From an uncultured bacterium (GTDB lineage Bacteria > Cyanobacteriota > Vampirovibrionia > Gastranaerophilales > Gastranaerophilaceae), in assembly GCA_902475545.1 (NCBI GenBank), contig CABRZP010000011.1, forward strand, positions 1 to 64,000: a stretch of DNA of 64,000 bases. Reading direction: 5' to 3'. How positions within the stretch are numbered: position 1 is the first letter of the stretch; every line of letters starts with the position of its first letter. The position numbers and the translations under genes are program-made. Below the pieces are notes generated by a model that was given only the letters and a program-made list of their open reading frames with translations, did not search any database and was not told where the DNA came from. Of the stretch, positions 16,370-25,382 are shown in pieces.

Positions 16370-18172
16370 ATGAATTGTAAAAAATTGTTAGTCACATCAA
16401 TGATTTTAACATCTTGTATTCTTTGTGCACCTCATTCTTTGGCTGCTGAGCCTATAAAAGCTCAAGTATCTAAAAGTTACGTTGATATCAGCAGATTAAT
16501 TGAATACAATAACTATGCAGATGCAGACCAACGATTAAAAGAAATTTTAAGTAAAAATCCTAATGATTTAGATGCTAAAGCATTACAACTAATTTCTCAG
16601 GCTAAACAATGGAAATTAGCTCCTGCACAATCAGAGATTGATAGATTATTGAAACAATACCCTAATAAACCTGAACTTCATTATGCCCAAGGTTTAGTTT
16701 ATTTAATGAGAGAAACTTCTTCTGACGTTGAATATATTAAAAATATCTCAAATTTATCAAATGCTGCAATCCAGTCATTTGTTAAAGCTGTTGATTTAGA
16801 CAGTACTTATTATCAAGCATATAATGCTATGGGTGTTGCAACTTTGAAACTCGGAAATACTAAAGATGCTCAGGATTTATTCAAAACAGCTGTAAAAATA
16901 AATCCTCAATTTGCACCTGCCTATGATAATTTAGGAAATGTTGCAATGTTAGAAGGAGATTTAGATCAAGCTGAAAAATATTACCTTCAGTCAATTAAAT
17001 GCAACTCTCACAACCCTACATCTATGTATCACATGGGTCAGGTTGAATCAAGAAGAGGTAATTATACTAAAGCATTAACATGGTTAAACCACTCATTGCA
17101 TATCAATCCGAATTCATCACCAGCTTGGAACCTTCAAGGTGAATTATACCTAAAACAAGGTAACCAACCGGCTGCGATTAATTCTTTCAAAAAAGCAATT
17201 TACGTAAAACCTGAAAATTCTAAACCATATATCAATTTGGCAGGTGTTTACGAAAGAAGATCTGACCACGAATTTGCAATGGAAGAATTAAAAACTGCAA
17301 TTATCTTAAATCCTAACTATAAAGAAGGTATTTACAGAGTTGCTAACATGTCATTAGAAACTAAAAAATATCCTCAAGCTCTTGAATATTATTCAAGATT
17401 GTTAGGTGATGCAACTTATAATAACAATGCAATAATCGGACTTGCTAATACATATTACGAAATGGCTAAAGATACAGCTGACAGTAATAAATTTACAACT
17501 AACAAAGATGTATATTTAGCATACGATTATGTTAACGAAGCTATTCAAAGAACTCCAAATGATTTGAAACTTCATTTAGCAAAAATTAAGTTGAGTAAAT
17601 TAACTCACCAACGTGAATTAACTATTGATAATCTTAATTACATAGTTCAATCAGCTAGCAACAGTTTGATGGATACTGTAATTAAAGGTGAAGCATATCT
17701 TTCATTAGGACGTGAAAGAGATGCTGTTTATACTTTCGAAAATGCAATCAATTTTGCAACAAGTGTTGACGATGAATTATACTTAGCAGAAATACTTGTT
17801 CAACATAAACAATTCAGAACAGCCAGAAAAGCTCTTCAAAAAGTCTTAATGGCTGATCCTGATAACAAAATTGCAGAAAATGGTATTCACTATATCGATT
17901 TATGTGAAATGAAATCAAATGAATTCTTTGAAATTGCTTTAAGACAATACAAAGAAGGAAATTATGCTTCAACCATTGAATACTGTAACAGAGCAATCGA
18001 CTTCTATCATAATGCTCCATCTATTGCTAAGTTGAAAGCTCAAGCTTATGAAGCTGAAGGAAATTACCAAGGTGCAGTTAAATATTATACTCAATACTTA
18101 GCACTTGCACCAAACGCTTCTGATAAAGCTGCTGTTGTTCAAAGAATTGAAGTATTCAAAACAAAGTTATAA
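16370..18172 (+). CDS. Secreted TPR-repeat protein
   Basis: 600 aa with a signal peptide ending HSLAA-EP near residue 26, then about twelve to fourteen TPR units spread over the whole chain (for example YNAMGVATLKLGNTKDAQDL and YDNLGNVAMLEGDLDQAEKYY). It belongs to the same broad class as the protein at 9090 but is not closely alike outside the repeats. GGTAGGAG precedes the ATG. The genes at 18183 and 18434 follow at 10 bases and by overlap, forming an operon with engB. Confidence 0.87.
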   Translation: MNCKKLLVTSMILTSCILCAPHSLAAEPIKAQVSKSYVDISRLIEYNNYADADQRLKEILSKNPNDLDAKALQLISQAKQWKLAPAQSEIDRLLKQYPNKPELHYAQGLVYLMRETSSDVEYIKNISNLSNAAIQSFVKAVDLDSTYYQAYNAMGVATLKLGNTKDAQDLFKTAVKINPQFAPAYDNLGNVAMLEGDLDQAEKYYLQSIKCNSHNPTSMYHMGQVESRRGNYTKALTWLNHSLHINPNSSPAWNLQGELYLKQGNQPAAINSFKKAIYVKPENSKPYINLAGVYERRSDHEFAMEELKTAIILNPNYKEGIYRVANMSLETKKYPQALEYYSRLLGDATYNNNAIIGLANTYYEMAKDTADSNKFTTNKDVYLAYDYVNEAIQRTPNDLKLHLAKIKLSKLTHQRELTIDNLNYIVQSASNSLMDTVIKGEAYLSLGRERDAVYTFENAINFATSVDDELYLAEILVQHKQFRTARKALQKVLMADPDNKIAENGIHYIDLCEMKSNEFFEIALRQYKEGNYASTIEYCNRAIDFYHNAPSIAKLKAQAYEAEGNYQGAVKYYTQYLALAPNASDKAAVVQRIEVFKTKL

Positions 18173-18182
18173 TCAACTTACT

Positions 18183-18437
18183 ATGAAAAAATTTGATATC
18201 AGAAAAACATTTGAAACATTTTGGAAAGAGCCTCTTAGTATTTTAACTGAGGGGCTGTTTCAAATAGTTAATATTGAATCAAATATTTTTAATCAAGAAT
18301 CTGCTTTTCATGTAGATTTTGTTAATAACAAAACACAATTAACCGTTGTAAATAATCAAAAAATGTACAATTTATTCCAAACAGTTCTTTATAAAAAGAA
18401 GCTAAAAGAACAAAAAGAAAAGGCAGCCGCAAAATGA
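18183..18437 (+). CDS. Small unknown protein upstream of engB
   Basis: 84 aa from ATG 18183; a longer frame starting inside the TPR gene is unlikely. It begins MKKFDIRKTFETFWKEPL and ends with a Lys/Glu-rich helix (KKKLKEQKEKAAAK), with no membrane segment. Its TGA overlaps the engB ATG (ATGA), so the two are translationally coupled. No family is recognised. Confidence 0.6.
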   Translation: MKKFDIRKTFETFWKEPLSILTEGLFQIVNIESNIFNQESAFHVDFVNNKTQLTVVNNQKMYNLFQTVLYKKKLKEQKEKAAAK

Positions 18438-19003
18438 AACCACACATGAACGCAGAATTTTTAATAAGTGCAGAAAAACTTAGTCAATGTCCAAATTATA
18501 CACTTCCCGAATTTCCTCTTTTAGGACGTTCTAATGTTGGAAAATCTTCATTCATTAATGGGCTTGCTAATAACAAAAAACTAGCAAAAACATCTAATAA
18601 ACCTGGTAAAACCAGATTGATTAATTTTTTCAATTTCTCAGATCAATTTACTATAGCAGATTTACCAGGGTACGGTTATGCAAAAGTTTCCGCAGAAATT
18701 CAAAACAGATGGCAGAAAAATCTTGAAGAATATCTTTTAAAACGTGAACAAATAACATGTCTTGTTCAACTGGTTGATGGTCGTCATGAACTTCAAAAAA
18801 ACGACTTTCAAATGAGAGAATGGGTTCTTTCTTATGATTTACCAATAATAACAGTAGTAACAAAAGTTGATTGCGTATCTAGCAATAAAATACAGAGTGC
18901 AATTTCTCATGTAAGAAAAGAATTTGGCGGAGAAATATTTCCATTTAGTGCAGTAAACAATAGATACAATGAAAAGATTTTAGAATTTTTTACTGCAAAA
19001 TAA
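18434..19003 (+). CDS. engB: Ribosome-biogenesis GTPase EngB/YsxC
   Basis: 189 aa TRAFAC GTPase with G1 GRSNVGKSSF, the conserved PGKTRLINFF switch region, G3 DLPGYGYAK, G4 TKVD and G5 FSA. EngB acts late in 50S subunit assembly. Length is normal. It is the last gene of the TPR operon and is followed within three bases by a 290-bp palindromic element that may provide its terminator. Confidence 0.96.
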   Translation: MKPHMNAEFLISAEKLSQCPNYTLPEFPLLGRSNVGKSSFINGLANNKKLAKTSNKPGKTRLINFFNFSDQFTIADLPGYGYAKVSAEIQNRWQKNLEEYLLKREQITCLVQLVDGRHELQKNDFQMREWVLSYDLPIITVVTKVDCVSSNKIQSAISHVRKEFGGEIFPFSAVNNRYNEKILEFFTAK

Positions 19004-19005
19004 AG

Positions 19006-19295
19006 TTTACATAAATAATATTATAGGAATACTCTTGGATATCTTTCTCTTTTATTGCGAGTAAAAGAGAAAGATACCCAAACCCAGAAAGAGAAAAACG
19101 CGACCAAATGAAACGAGTCATCAGGGGCAAACCCCCGAACCCCCATTAGCTAAAGGAAGGTTCGGAAACGTAGTTTCTGATAACTCGAACCATTTAATCA
19201 AGCGTGTTTTCTTTTCTTTCCGCCAATTTCTTTTCTTTTGCCTCGCAATCAAAAGAAAAGAAATTGGCTACCTGAGATAATATTATTTATGTAAA
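19006..19295. mobile_element. 290-bp nested palindromic element (MITE-like)
   Basis: Perfect 19-bp terminal inverted repeats (19006-19024 and 19277-19295; outer end TTTACATAAATAATATTAT) enclose two large hairpins. Hairpin 1 (19040-19076) has a 15-bp stem with loop TTGCGAG. Hairpin 2 (19222-19268) has a 19-bp perfect stem with loop CCTCGCAAT. The loops are complementary over 7 bases and could kiss. The interior is clearly more G+C-rich than its surroundings (a GGGGCAAACCCCCGAACCCCC block near 19125) and has no convincing ORF. No target-site duplication is obvious. Confidence 0.7.
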
Positions 19296-19476
19296 AAACA
19301 AAATAAAAATGCCTGAGTCTTTTTACATACATCCAGGCAAAATCATAATATTATCTTTTTCATACAATTTTGCGTATAACATTCTATATAAAAATGCTAT
19401 ATGCACAATCTTTTTAATTTATAAATCCCTTTGACATTTTATTTATTATTTATCATCCGATTTATATATATAGTAT

Positions 19477-19515
19477 TAGCCATAAGGAGATATTATTCCA
19501 TTAGACATATGGGTA
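19477..19515 (+). promoter_or_regulatory. TAGCC/GGCTA-like boxes upstream of the flavodiiron gene
   Basis: TAGCC-ATAA-GG (19477-19487, left half plus two bases) and TAGAC-ATAT-GGGTA (19502-19515) resemble the 14-bp palindrome found before the LuxR-solo gene. They lie about 50-90 bp upstream of overlapping TATAAT boxes at 19553-19563. The rest of the 291-bp gap between the palindromic element and fprA shows nothing else clear. Confidence 0.35.
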
Positions 19516-19586
19516 ATTTAAGAAAAGCATATTAATATTCGTCTTTTATTTTTATAATATAATTGTAAAAAAGATAGGAGAGGAAA

Positions 19587-20795
19587 ATGTATAATATAAA
19601 AAAACTGAAAGAAGATTTATACTGGGTTGGTGCCAATGATAGAAGAATTTCACTTTTTGAAAGTGTTTATCCTGTACCAACAGGAGTTTCTTATAACTCT
19701 TACTTATTAATGGATGAAAAAACTGTCCTTTTAGACACTGTAGATAAATCTGTTACACACCAGTTTATGGAAAACGTAGAACACGTATTAAATGGTAAAT
19801 GCCTTGATTATTTGGTAATTAATCACATGGAACCTGATCACTGTGCGGAAATTCCGACAATTGTTCGTAATTATCCAAATGTTAAAATAGTTTGTAATGC
19901 AAAAATAAAAACATTAATTGAACAGTTTTTTGACTTTAACCTTCCGGAAGAACAATATGTACTGGTAAAAGAAGGCGACACTTTAAATACAGGTAAACAT
20001 ACTTTAACATTTGTATTTGCACCAATGGTACATTGGCCTGAAGTTATGGTTACTTATGATACAACAGACAAAATTCTGTTCTCTGCTGATGCATTTGGTA
20101 CATTTGGTGCAATAGACGGAAATATTTTTGCTGATGAAGTTGATTTTGACCACAGATATATGGATGAAGCAAGACGTTATTATACAAATATTGTAGGTAA
20201 ATACGGACCTCAAGTTCAAGCTTTATTGAAAAAAGCTTCAGGAATTGAAATTGAAATGATTTGTCCGCTTCATGGCTTTGTATGGAGAAAAGATTTAGGA
20301 AAATTTATTGACAAATATGTAAAATGGTCAACATATACACCTGAAGTTCAATCAGTACTAATAGCTTATGCTTCTGTTTATGGCGGAACTCAAAATGCAG
20401 CAGAAATTCTTGCAGGTAAACTGGCAGAACTGGGTGTAAAAGATATTGAAATGTTTGATGTTTCAGTTACACATCCTTCTTATATTGTATCTGAAGCTTT
20501 TAAATATTCACATATTGTATTTGCTTCAACAACTTATAACAACGGTATTTTTGTAAACATGGAAAATTTACTGCATGATATAGTTGCTCATAACTTACAA
20601 AATCGTAAAATCGCACTTATTGAAAACGGTTCTTGGGCTTGTATTTCAGGAAAATTAATGACTGAATTAGTTTCAAAATTGAAAAATACTGAAATTATTG
20701 AAAACAAAGTTACATTAAAATCCGCATTAAATAAAAACCAAGCAGAAGAATTAGAAAATCTGGCAAAAGAAATTGTTAATACTATGGAAAAATAA
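19587..20795 (+). CDS. fprA: Flavodiiron protein (A-type flavoprotein)
   Basis: 402 aa: an N-terminal beta-lactamase-like diiron domain and a C-terminal flavodoxin domain (from about residue 255, beginning VLIAYASVYGGTQNAA, the FMN phosphate loop). Diiron ligands are H80, E82, D84 and H85 (NHMEPDH), H149, D168 and H229. The enzyme reduces O2 to water, and in some members NO to N2O, protecting anaerobes. AGGAGAGG precedes the ATG. Ferritin follows 14 bases downstream, coupling oxygen removal with iron storage. Confidence 0.95.
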   Translation: MYNIKKLKEDLYWVGANDRRISLFESVYPVPTGVSYNSYLLMDEKTVLLDTVDKSVTHQFMENVEHVLNGKCLDYLVINHMEPDHCAEIPTIVRNYPNVKIVCNAKIKTLIEQFFDFNLPEEQYVLVKEGDTLNTGKHTLTFVFAPMVHWPEVMVTYDTTDKILFSADAFGTFGAIDGNIFADEVDFDHRYMDEARRYYTNIVGKYGPQVQALLKKASGIEIEMICPLHGFVWRKDLGKFIDKYVKWSTYTPEVQSVLIAYASVYGGTQNAAEILAGKLAELGVKDIEMFDVSVTHPSYIVSEAFKYSHIVFASTTYNNGIFVNMENLLHDIVAHNLQNRKIALIENGSWACISGKLMTELVSKLKNTEIIENKVTLKSALNKNQAEELENLAKEIVNTMEK

Positions 20796-20809
20796 AAGGA
20801 GATGTAATT

Positions 20810-21319
20810 ATGTTAAACAAAAAAATGGAAGATGCATTTAATGACCAAATCAACAAAGAGTTGTACTCAGAATATTTGTATTTAGCAATGAAAGCTGTTT
20901 TTGCAGAACTTAACTTACCGGGATTTGTAAACTGGTTCGATGTTCAAGTTCAAGAAGAAAGAGCTCATGCAATGGGTATGTTTGATTATGTATTTGAACG
21001 TAATGGCTGTGTTAAACTTGAAGCAATCGACAAACCTGAAATCAAAGGTTCTACTCCTTTAGAAATTTTTGAACAAGTTCTTGAACATGAAGAATTCGTA
21101 ACTTCAAGAATTAATGCACTAATGGATGTTGCTGATGAAGTTAAAGATAGAGCTGCATTATCTTTCTTGGATTGGTACTTAAAAGAACAAGTTGAAGAAG
21201 AATCAAATGTTGGCGGAGTTTTAGCAAACCTTAAATTAATCGGAGATGATAAAAAAGCTTTATTTATGCTTGATAAAGAATTAGCAACAAGAGTATTTAA
21301 TCCTCCTGTAATTGGTTAA
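20810..21319 (+). CDS. ftn: Non-heme ferritin
   Basis: 169 aa four-helix ferritin with the ferroxidase pattern (NKELYSEYLYLAMK, VQEERAHAMGMFDY and LKEQVEEESNVGG). The family oxidises Fe(II) and stores it as a mineral in a 24-mer shell. AAGGAGATG lies just before the ATG. It is cotranscribed with fprA and followed by a terminator. Confidence 0.95.
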   Translation: MLNKKMEDAFNDQINKELYSEYLYLAMKAVFAELNLPGFVNWFDVQVQEERAHAMGMFDYVFERNGCVKLEAIDKPEIKGSTPLEIFEQVLEHEEFVTSRINALMDVADEVKDRAALSFLDWYLKEQVEEESNVGGVLANLKLIGDDKKALFMLDKELATRVFNPPVIG

Positions 21320-21340
21320 TTAAATATTTAATAATAATTG

Positions 21341-21369
21341 AAAGCGACGAAATATTTCGTCGCTTTTTT
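21341..21369 (+). terminator. Rho-independent terminator after ferritin
   Basis: AAGCGACGAAA / TTCGTCGCTT forms a stem of about 10 bp followed by TTTTTT, 22 bases past the ferritin stop. Confidence 0.9.
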
Positions 21370-21370
21370 G

Positions 21371-21379
21371 TGCTATAAT
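21371..21379 (+). promoter_or_regulatory. Extended -10 promoter of plsY
   Basis: TGC-TATAAT 35 bases before the plsY ATG, directly after the ferritin terminator. Confidence 0.65.
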
Positions 21380-21413
21380 CATTTATCATAATAAGAATAA
21401 TGGAGAAAATGAA

Positions 21414-22034
21414 ATGGATTATTTTGCAGAAATATTAAGACAATTTGCACTTGTTACAGCTGCATCTTATTTAATTGGTTCAATACCTACAGGTTATATT
21501 ATTGTTAAACTTTTTACCGGTCAAGATATTAGAACTATTGGTTCAGGCTCTACCGGTGCAACTAATGTAAAAAGAGTTATGGGTAAAAAATGGTTCTTTA
21601 TTGTAATGCTTTTAGATGCATTAAAAGGAGCTTTACCGGTCGCACTTACAGCATATTTTGCTATAAATATTGCTCATCTTGGAATTTTACCTGTTGTTTC
21701 AGCAATTTGTGTAATATTAGGTCACAGTAAATCTGTATTTTTAAATTTTACAGGCGGAAAATCTGTTGCTTCCGGTGTTGGAACTCTTTTTGCTCTTAAT
21801 TGGCAAGCAGGTTTAATTATTGCTGCTGTTTGGGGTATTGTTACATGGATTTCTAAATATGTTTCTTTAGGTTCTATCATTGCTTTAGCATTATCACCAT
21901 TAATTATGTGGTTCTTAAATGCTCCTATTGCTTATATCATATATGCATTAATTGCAGCAATATATGTAATTTACTTACATAGAGAAAATATTAAAAGACT
22001 TAAAAACGGCACTGAAAACAAAGTAAGACAATAA
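21414..22034 (+). CDS. plsY: Acyl-phosphate:glycerol-3-phosphate acyltransferase PlsY
   Basis: 206-aa polytopic membrane enzyme with the family motifs YLIGSIPTGYI, GSGSTGATNV and GHSKSVFLNFTGGKSVASG. It transfers an acyl chain from acyl-phosphate to glycerol-3-phosphate, the first step of phospholipid synthesis. GGAGAAAATGAA precedes the ATG. It has its own promoter. Confidence 0.96.
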   Translation: MDYFAEILRQFALVTAASYLIGSIPTGYIIVKLFTGQDIRTIGSGSTGATNVKRVMGKKWFFIVMLLDALKGALPVALTAYFAINIAHLGILPVVSAICVILGHSKSVFLNFTGGKSVASGVGTLFALNWQAGLIIAAVWGIVTWISKYVSLGSIIALALSPLIMWFLNAPIAYIIYALIAAIYVIYLHRENIKRLKNGTENKVRQ

Positions 22035-22051
22035 TTTTACTTTATAAAAAT

Positions 22052-22612
22052 TTATTTTCCAAACCATTCAACCATTGGTCTAATTTCGCCATGCTCTAAG
22101 TTATAACTCTGGGCTAATTCACTTTCTAAAACTCTATCTATTCTTAAATTAATCTTTGGAACATCAGAAATTTGCAAAGTTTTAGAACTTTTATCATAAT
22201 ACTCTGAATAATTTAAACCATCATTTACGCAATCAGGAAGCCTTACATAGCCATTTAAATCATCATAATAACAAAGACCAAAGGTTCTGCAAATTATTCC
22301 TCTATATTCGTAAACACTGCATTCTCCATTTATCAAAAATGGACAAACATGTTCAAATCTTCCACCTTTAAATTCTTTTTTATCAATAATCAAATTTCTA
22401 ATATTCTGTTGAACCAAAATTTTAGTATTTTCAGGAAGATTAATAAATCCTTGTGTCAAATATGCAAATTCAAGCTGTGAAAAGGGGTAATCTCCTTTAC
22501 TGCAGCATTTTGAACAACCTTTTTTACAATGAATATATTTTTTATGATTTTCAAACAACACAGAAAGTATTAAGTCAAAATCTTTTAAAAAATTTTTATA
22601 TCTGTTTAACAT
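22052..22612 (-). CDS. YkgJ-family cysteine-cluster protein
   Basis: 186 aa with the paired clusters of this putative zinc/iron-binding family: HCKKGCSKCC near residue 29, then CPFLINGECSVYEYRGIICRTFGLC. The biochemical role of the family is not established. The C-terminal half has no other recognised domain. It lies downstream of ilvE on the same strand but behind a terminator. Confidence 0.85.
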   Translation of the reverse strand: MLNRYKNFLKDFDLILSVLFENHKKYIHCKKGCSKCCSKGDYPFSQLEFAYLTQGFINLPENTKILVQQNIRNLIIDKKEFKGGRFEHVCPFLINGECSVYEYRGIICRTFGLCYYDDLNGYVRLPDCVNDGLNYSEYYDKSSKTLQISDVPKINLRIDRVLESELAQSYNLEHGEIRPMVEWFGK

Positions 22613-22631
22613 AATAAGACCTTATATTATT

Positions 22632-22664
22632 AAAAAAGGTTCAGATTATATCCAAACCTTTTTT
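22632..22664 (-). terminator. Terminator of ilvE (bidirectional shape)
   Basis: AAAAAAGGTT / AACCTTTTTT forms a 10-bp stem with a 13-nt loop, flanked by A and T runs on both sides. It lies just past the ilvE stop. Confidence 0.8.
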
Positions 22665-22670
22665 AATCAG

Positions 22671-23705
22671 TTATACAATTGTTTTTATCCATCCATCCGG
22701 AGCTTTAATTTTTCCGTACTGAATACCTGTCAAAGTTTCATATAACTTTCTTGAAACAGGTCCCATTTCTTGCATTCCGGAAGGGAAACAAATTTCTTTA
22801 CCGTGGTCAACAATTTTTCCAACAGGCGAAATTACAGCAGCAGTTCCGCACAATCCGCATTCTGCAAATTCAGAAAGTTCTGTTAAATAAACTTCTCTTT
22901 CTTCAACTTCTAATCCAAGATATTCTTTAGCAACATACATTAAAGAGCGTCTCGTAATTGACGGAAGAATTGTATTTGATTTAGGAGTAACAACTTTATT
23001 ATCTTTTGTCACAAAGAAGAAGTTAGCTCCGCCGGTTTCTTCAACTTTTGTTCTTGTCAAAGCATCAGGATAAAGATTTTCATCATAACCTTCATTGTGA
23101 GCTGTAACTATTGCATGAAGACTCATCGCATAGTTAAGACCTGCCTTAACATGACCGGTACCGTTTGGAGCTGCACGGTCAAAGTCACTAACTTTAAGCG
23201 TAATTGGTTTAGCTCCGCCTTTAAAGTATGGTCCTACTGGAGAAACAAACACTCTAAATTGATATTCTTGAGCAGGTTTCACACCCATAACAGGAGAAGA
23301 ACCAAACAAATATGGTCTTATATATAAAGAAGCACCTGTTCCGTATGGTGGAACGTATTTTAAATTAGCTTTTACAACTTTTTCAATTGCTTTAATAAAT
23401 TTATCTTCAGGATATGGAACCATTTCAAGTCTTTGAGCTGTTTCATACATTCTCTTTGCATTCATATCAGGTCTAAAGACAACAACACTACCATCTACTG
23501 TAGTATAAGCTTTCATACCTTCAAAACAAGTTTGAGCGTATTGCAAAACTCCGGCACTTTCATTAATAACAACTGTTTCGTCAGAAGTTAAACAACCTTC
23601 ATCCCACTTACCGTCTTTAAAATTAGAAACAAACCTTTTGTCTGTTTTAAAATATCCAAAACCAAGATTTGACCAATCAATATTTGCTTTTTCCATAGTT
23701 TCCAT
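22671..23705 (-). CDS. ilvE: Branched-chain amino acid aminotransferase
   Basis: 344 aa class IV PLP-dependent transaminase of the longer (type II) kind. The PLP lysine is K187 in HVKAGLNYAMS. VEETGGANFFFV and SNTILPSITRRSL mark the cofactor-phosphate region. It interconverts Leu/Ile/Val with their 2-oxo acids. AAGGAAG sits 6 bases before the ATG, fixing the start. No T-box or attenuator is seen in the 105-bp upstream gap. Confidence 0.95.
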   Translation of the reverse strand: METMEKANIDWSNLGFGYFKTDKRFVSNFKDGKWDEGCLTSDETVVINESAGVLQYAQTCFEGMKAYTTVDGSVVVFRPDMNAKRMYETAQRLEMVPYPEDKFIKAIEKVVKANLKYVPPYGTGASLYIRPYLFGSSPVMGVKPAQEYQFRVFVSPVGPYFKGGAKPITLKVSDFDRAAPNGTGHVKAGLNYAMSLHAIVTAHNEGYDENLYPDALTRTKVEETGGANFFFVTKDNKVVTPKSNTILPSITRRSLMYVAKEYLGLEVEEREVYLTELSEFAECGLCGTAAVISPVGKIVDHGKEICFPSGMQEMGPVSRKLYETLTGIQYGKIKAPDGWIKTIV

Positions 23706-23782
23706 ATTACTTCCTTTATTATAACTTTTCTGATATCTATCAATGATAGCAGATTTAATTTAATATCGTACAATACCTACAT

Positions 23783-23810
23783 GGTAACAAAATACCCAGT
23801 CCGGCGAGGA
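23783..23810 (-). repeat. Dispersed 28-nt repeat, copy A (3' of dnaN)
   Basis: Read on the minus strand it begins TCCTCGCCGGACTGGGTATT and continues to GTTACC. It matches copy B (27117-27144) at 24 of 28 positions. It starts one base after the dnaN stop codon. Confidence 0.55.
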
Positions 23811-24932
23811 CTACCTGATTTGAACAGGCATAATCAAACAAATAAAGTCGTCTTCACTGTTTGGTTTTAATACAGTCGCGGAAAGACTTGCATTCAAACC
23901 AATAACAACCTCATCACTTTCAATAATTTTTAATGCATCAAGAATAAATTTATAATTAAAAGCAATTAATAATTCTTCTGCAGTATATTGAATATCAATT
24001 TTATCTTCAGATTTACCGGCATCCGGAGTATCAGCAGAAAGAGTTAATTCATTATCAGCAAAATGCATTTTTACAATACTTGTTTTGTCGTTAACCATAA
24101 CAGAAACTCTTTCTAATGCAGCACGAAGCATTGAAACATTAACAATTGCTTGTTTCGGACTTTCAGAAGGTATTAATTGATTGTATTTAGGGAATTGTCC
24201 TTCTAATAATCTTGAAATAGTTAATGTTTTTTCTGATTTAAAAATAATAGTTGATTTATCTTTGCAAATTTTAATTGTATCTTCATCAATATAAGAACTT
24301 ATTTTCAAGAATTCATTTAAAGTTCTTGAAGGAATAATCAATTGAGTAGGTTCAGAAATTTCGCTATGTAAATTTTCTCTTACACGTGCAAGTCTGTTAC
24401 CATCTGTTGAAGCAATTTCTAAAAGACCTTCAGAAAAATCACAAACAATACCTGATAAAAGATTGCTTACTTCATAACTGGCAGAAGCAAAACCGGCTTG
24501 TCTGATACCTTTCAAGAAAGGTTTTAATTCTACGTTAAAACATTTAGAATCTTCAATTTGGTAATTAGAAACTTCCGGCGGGAATTCATTTGCAGAAATA
24601 CCAATCATATCAAATTTAGATTTTTGACAAGAAATATTAACATTAGTTCCGTTTTCTTCTGTTTCGAAAGTAATTAAATCATTACCTAATTTAGAAACTA
24701 TTTCATTTAACTTTTTGGCAGGAAGAGTAATCTTACCCATTTCCTGAACTTGAGCATCTACAGTTGTAATCACAGTTAAAACCAAATCAGTTGCTGTTAA
24801 ACGAATAGAATTATTTTCTAAAGTTTCAATTAAAATATTATATAAAACAGGTTGAACAGCTTTTTGAGAAGTAGCACCTTCAACAATCTTAATTCCGTTA
24901 TATAAATCCTCTTTTCTAATAACAAATTTCAT
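23811..24932 (-). CDS. dnaN: DNA polymerase III sliding clamp (beta subunit)
   Basis: 373 aa with the three repeated clamp domains (MKFVIRKEDLYNGIKIVEG at the start, CLIMPVQIR at the end). The dimeric ring tethers DNA polymerase III to DNA. ATG 24932 is chosen because AGGAG lies seven bases before it; the ATG two codons upstream is too close to the SD. A TATAAT on the minus strand (24967-24962) gives a short leader. The upstream intergenic DNA holds the DnaA-box-like cluster. Confidence 0.97.
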   Translation of the reverse strand: MKFVIRKEDLYNGIKIVEGATSQKAVQPVLYNILIETLENNSIRLTATDLVLTVITTVDAQVQEMGKITLPAKKLNEIVSKLGNDLITFETEENGTNVNISCQKSKFDMIGISANEFPPEVSNYQIEDSKCFNVELKPFLKGIRQAGFASASYEVSNLLSGIVCDFSEGLLEIASTDGNRLARVRENLHSEISEPTQLIIPSRTLNEFLKISSYIDEDTIKICKDKSTIIFKSEKTLTISRLLEGQFPKYNQLIPSESPKQAIVNVSMLRAALERVSVMVNDKTSIVKMHFADNELTLSADTPDAGKSEDKIDIQYTAEELLIAFNYKFILDALKIIESDEVVIGLNASLSATVLKPNSEDDFICLIMPVQIR

Positions 24933-25080
24933 TCCCATACTCCTTTTGATACCTTAATAATATTATAGGATAAAGACAAAGTAATATAAATAATAGGTAA
25001 AAAAAGGTATACAATTCTTAGTAAAAAATATTTATTACTAAAATGGAAATATGAAAAACAAATTCCATCTTAATGAGTTT

Positions 25081-25353
25081 TTAATTTATATATAACAATA
25101 TAAATATATAAATATAATTAATAATATTAATCATGATAGTAAACTGTAAATATTTGTAGAAAACTCTGGGAACTATGAATATGAGATAGTTTTGGTAAAT
25201 TAATGTTTTGTAGAAAACTTTTGAACTTTTTTGTATAAAATGTAGAAAACTTATTTTTAATTAATTTGTTAAATTATTAATGTAGAAAAGTAAAAGTTTT
25301 CTACATTAATACAATATACTTTTCTACAATTTTATAGTATAATTTTTTCGACA
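25081..25353. other. Candidate chromosomal replication origin (oriC)
   Basis: The 450-bp gap upstream of dnaN has no ORF. It contains a nearly pure A/T stretch (25081-25135), suited to DNA unwinding. Six perfect TGTAGAAAA nonamers follow within 174 bp: 25155, 25209, 25241 and 25281 forward, and 25297 and 25320 reverse (TTTTCTACA). One-mismatch copies lie at 25232 and 25345. TTTTCTACA differs by one base from the cyanobacterial DnaA box TTTTCCACA. The spot next to dnaN is the known oriC site in some cyanobacteria. Confidence 0.6.
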
Positions 25354-25382
25354 AATATATAAATGATTTAAGAGGATATGTT

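Noticed and set aside
19310..19336. TGCCTG ... CAGGCA inverted pair as a terminator
   Set aside because: Six base pairs with a long loop and no T-run on the exit side; too weak to call.
23706..23810. T-box or attenuator upstream of ilvE
   Set aside because: No specifier stem, T-box sequence or leader terminator is visible; only a promoter and SD.
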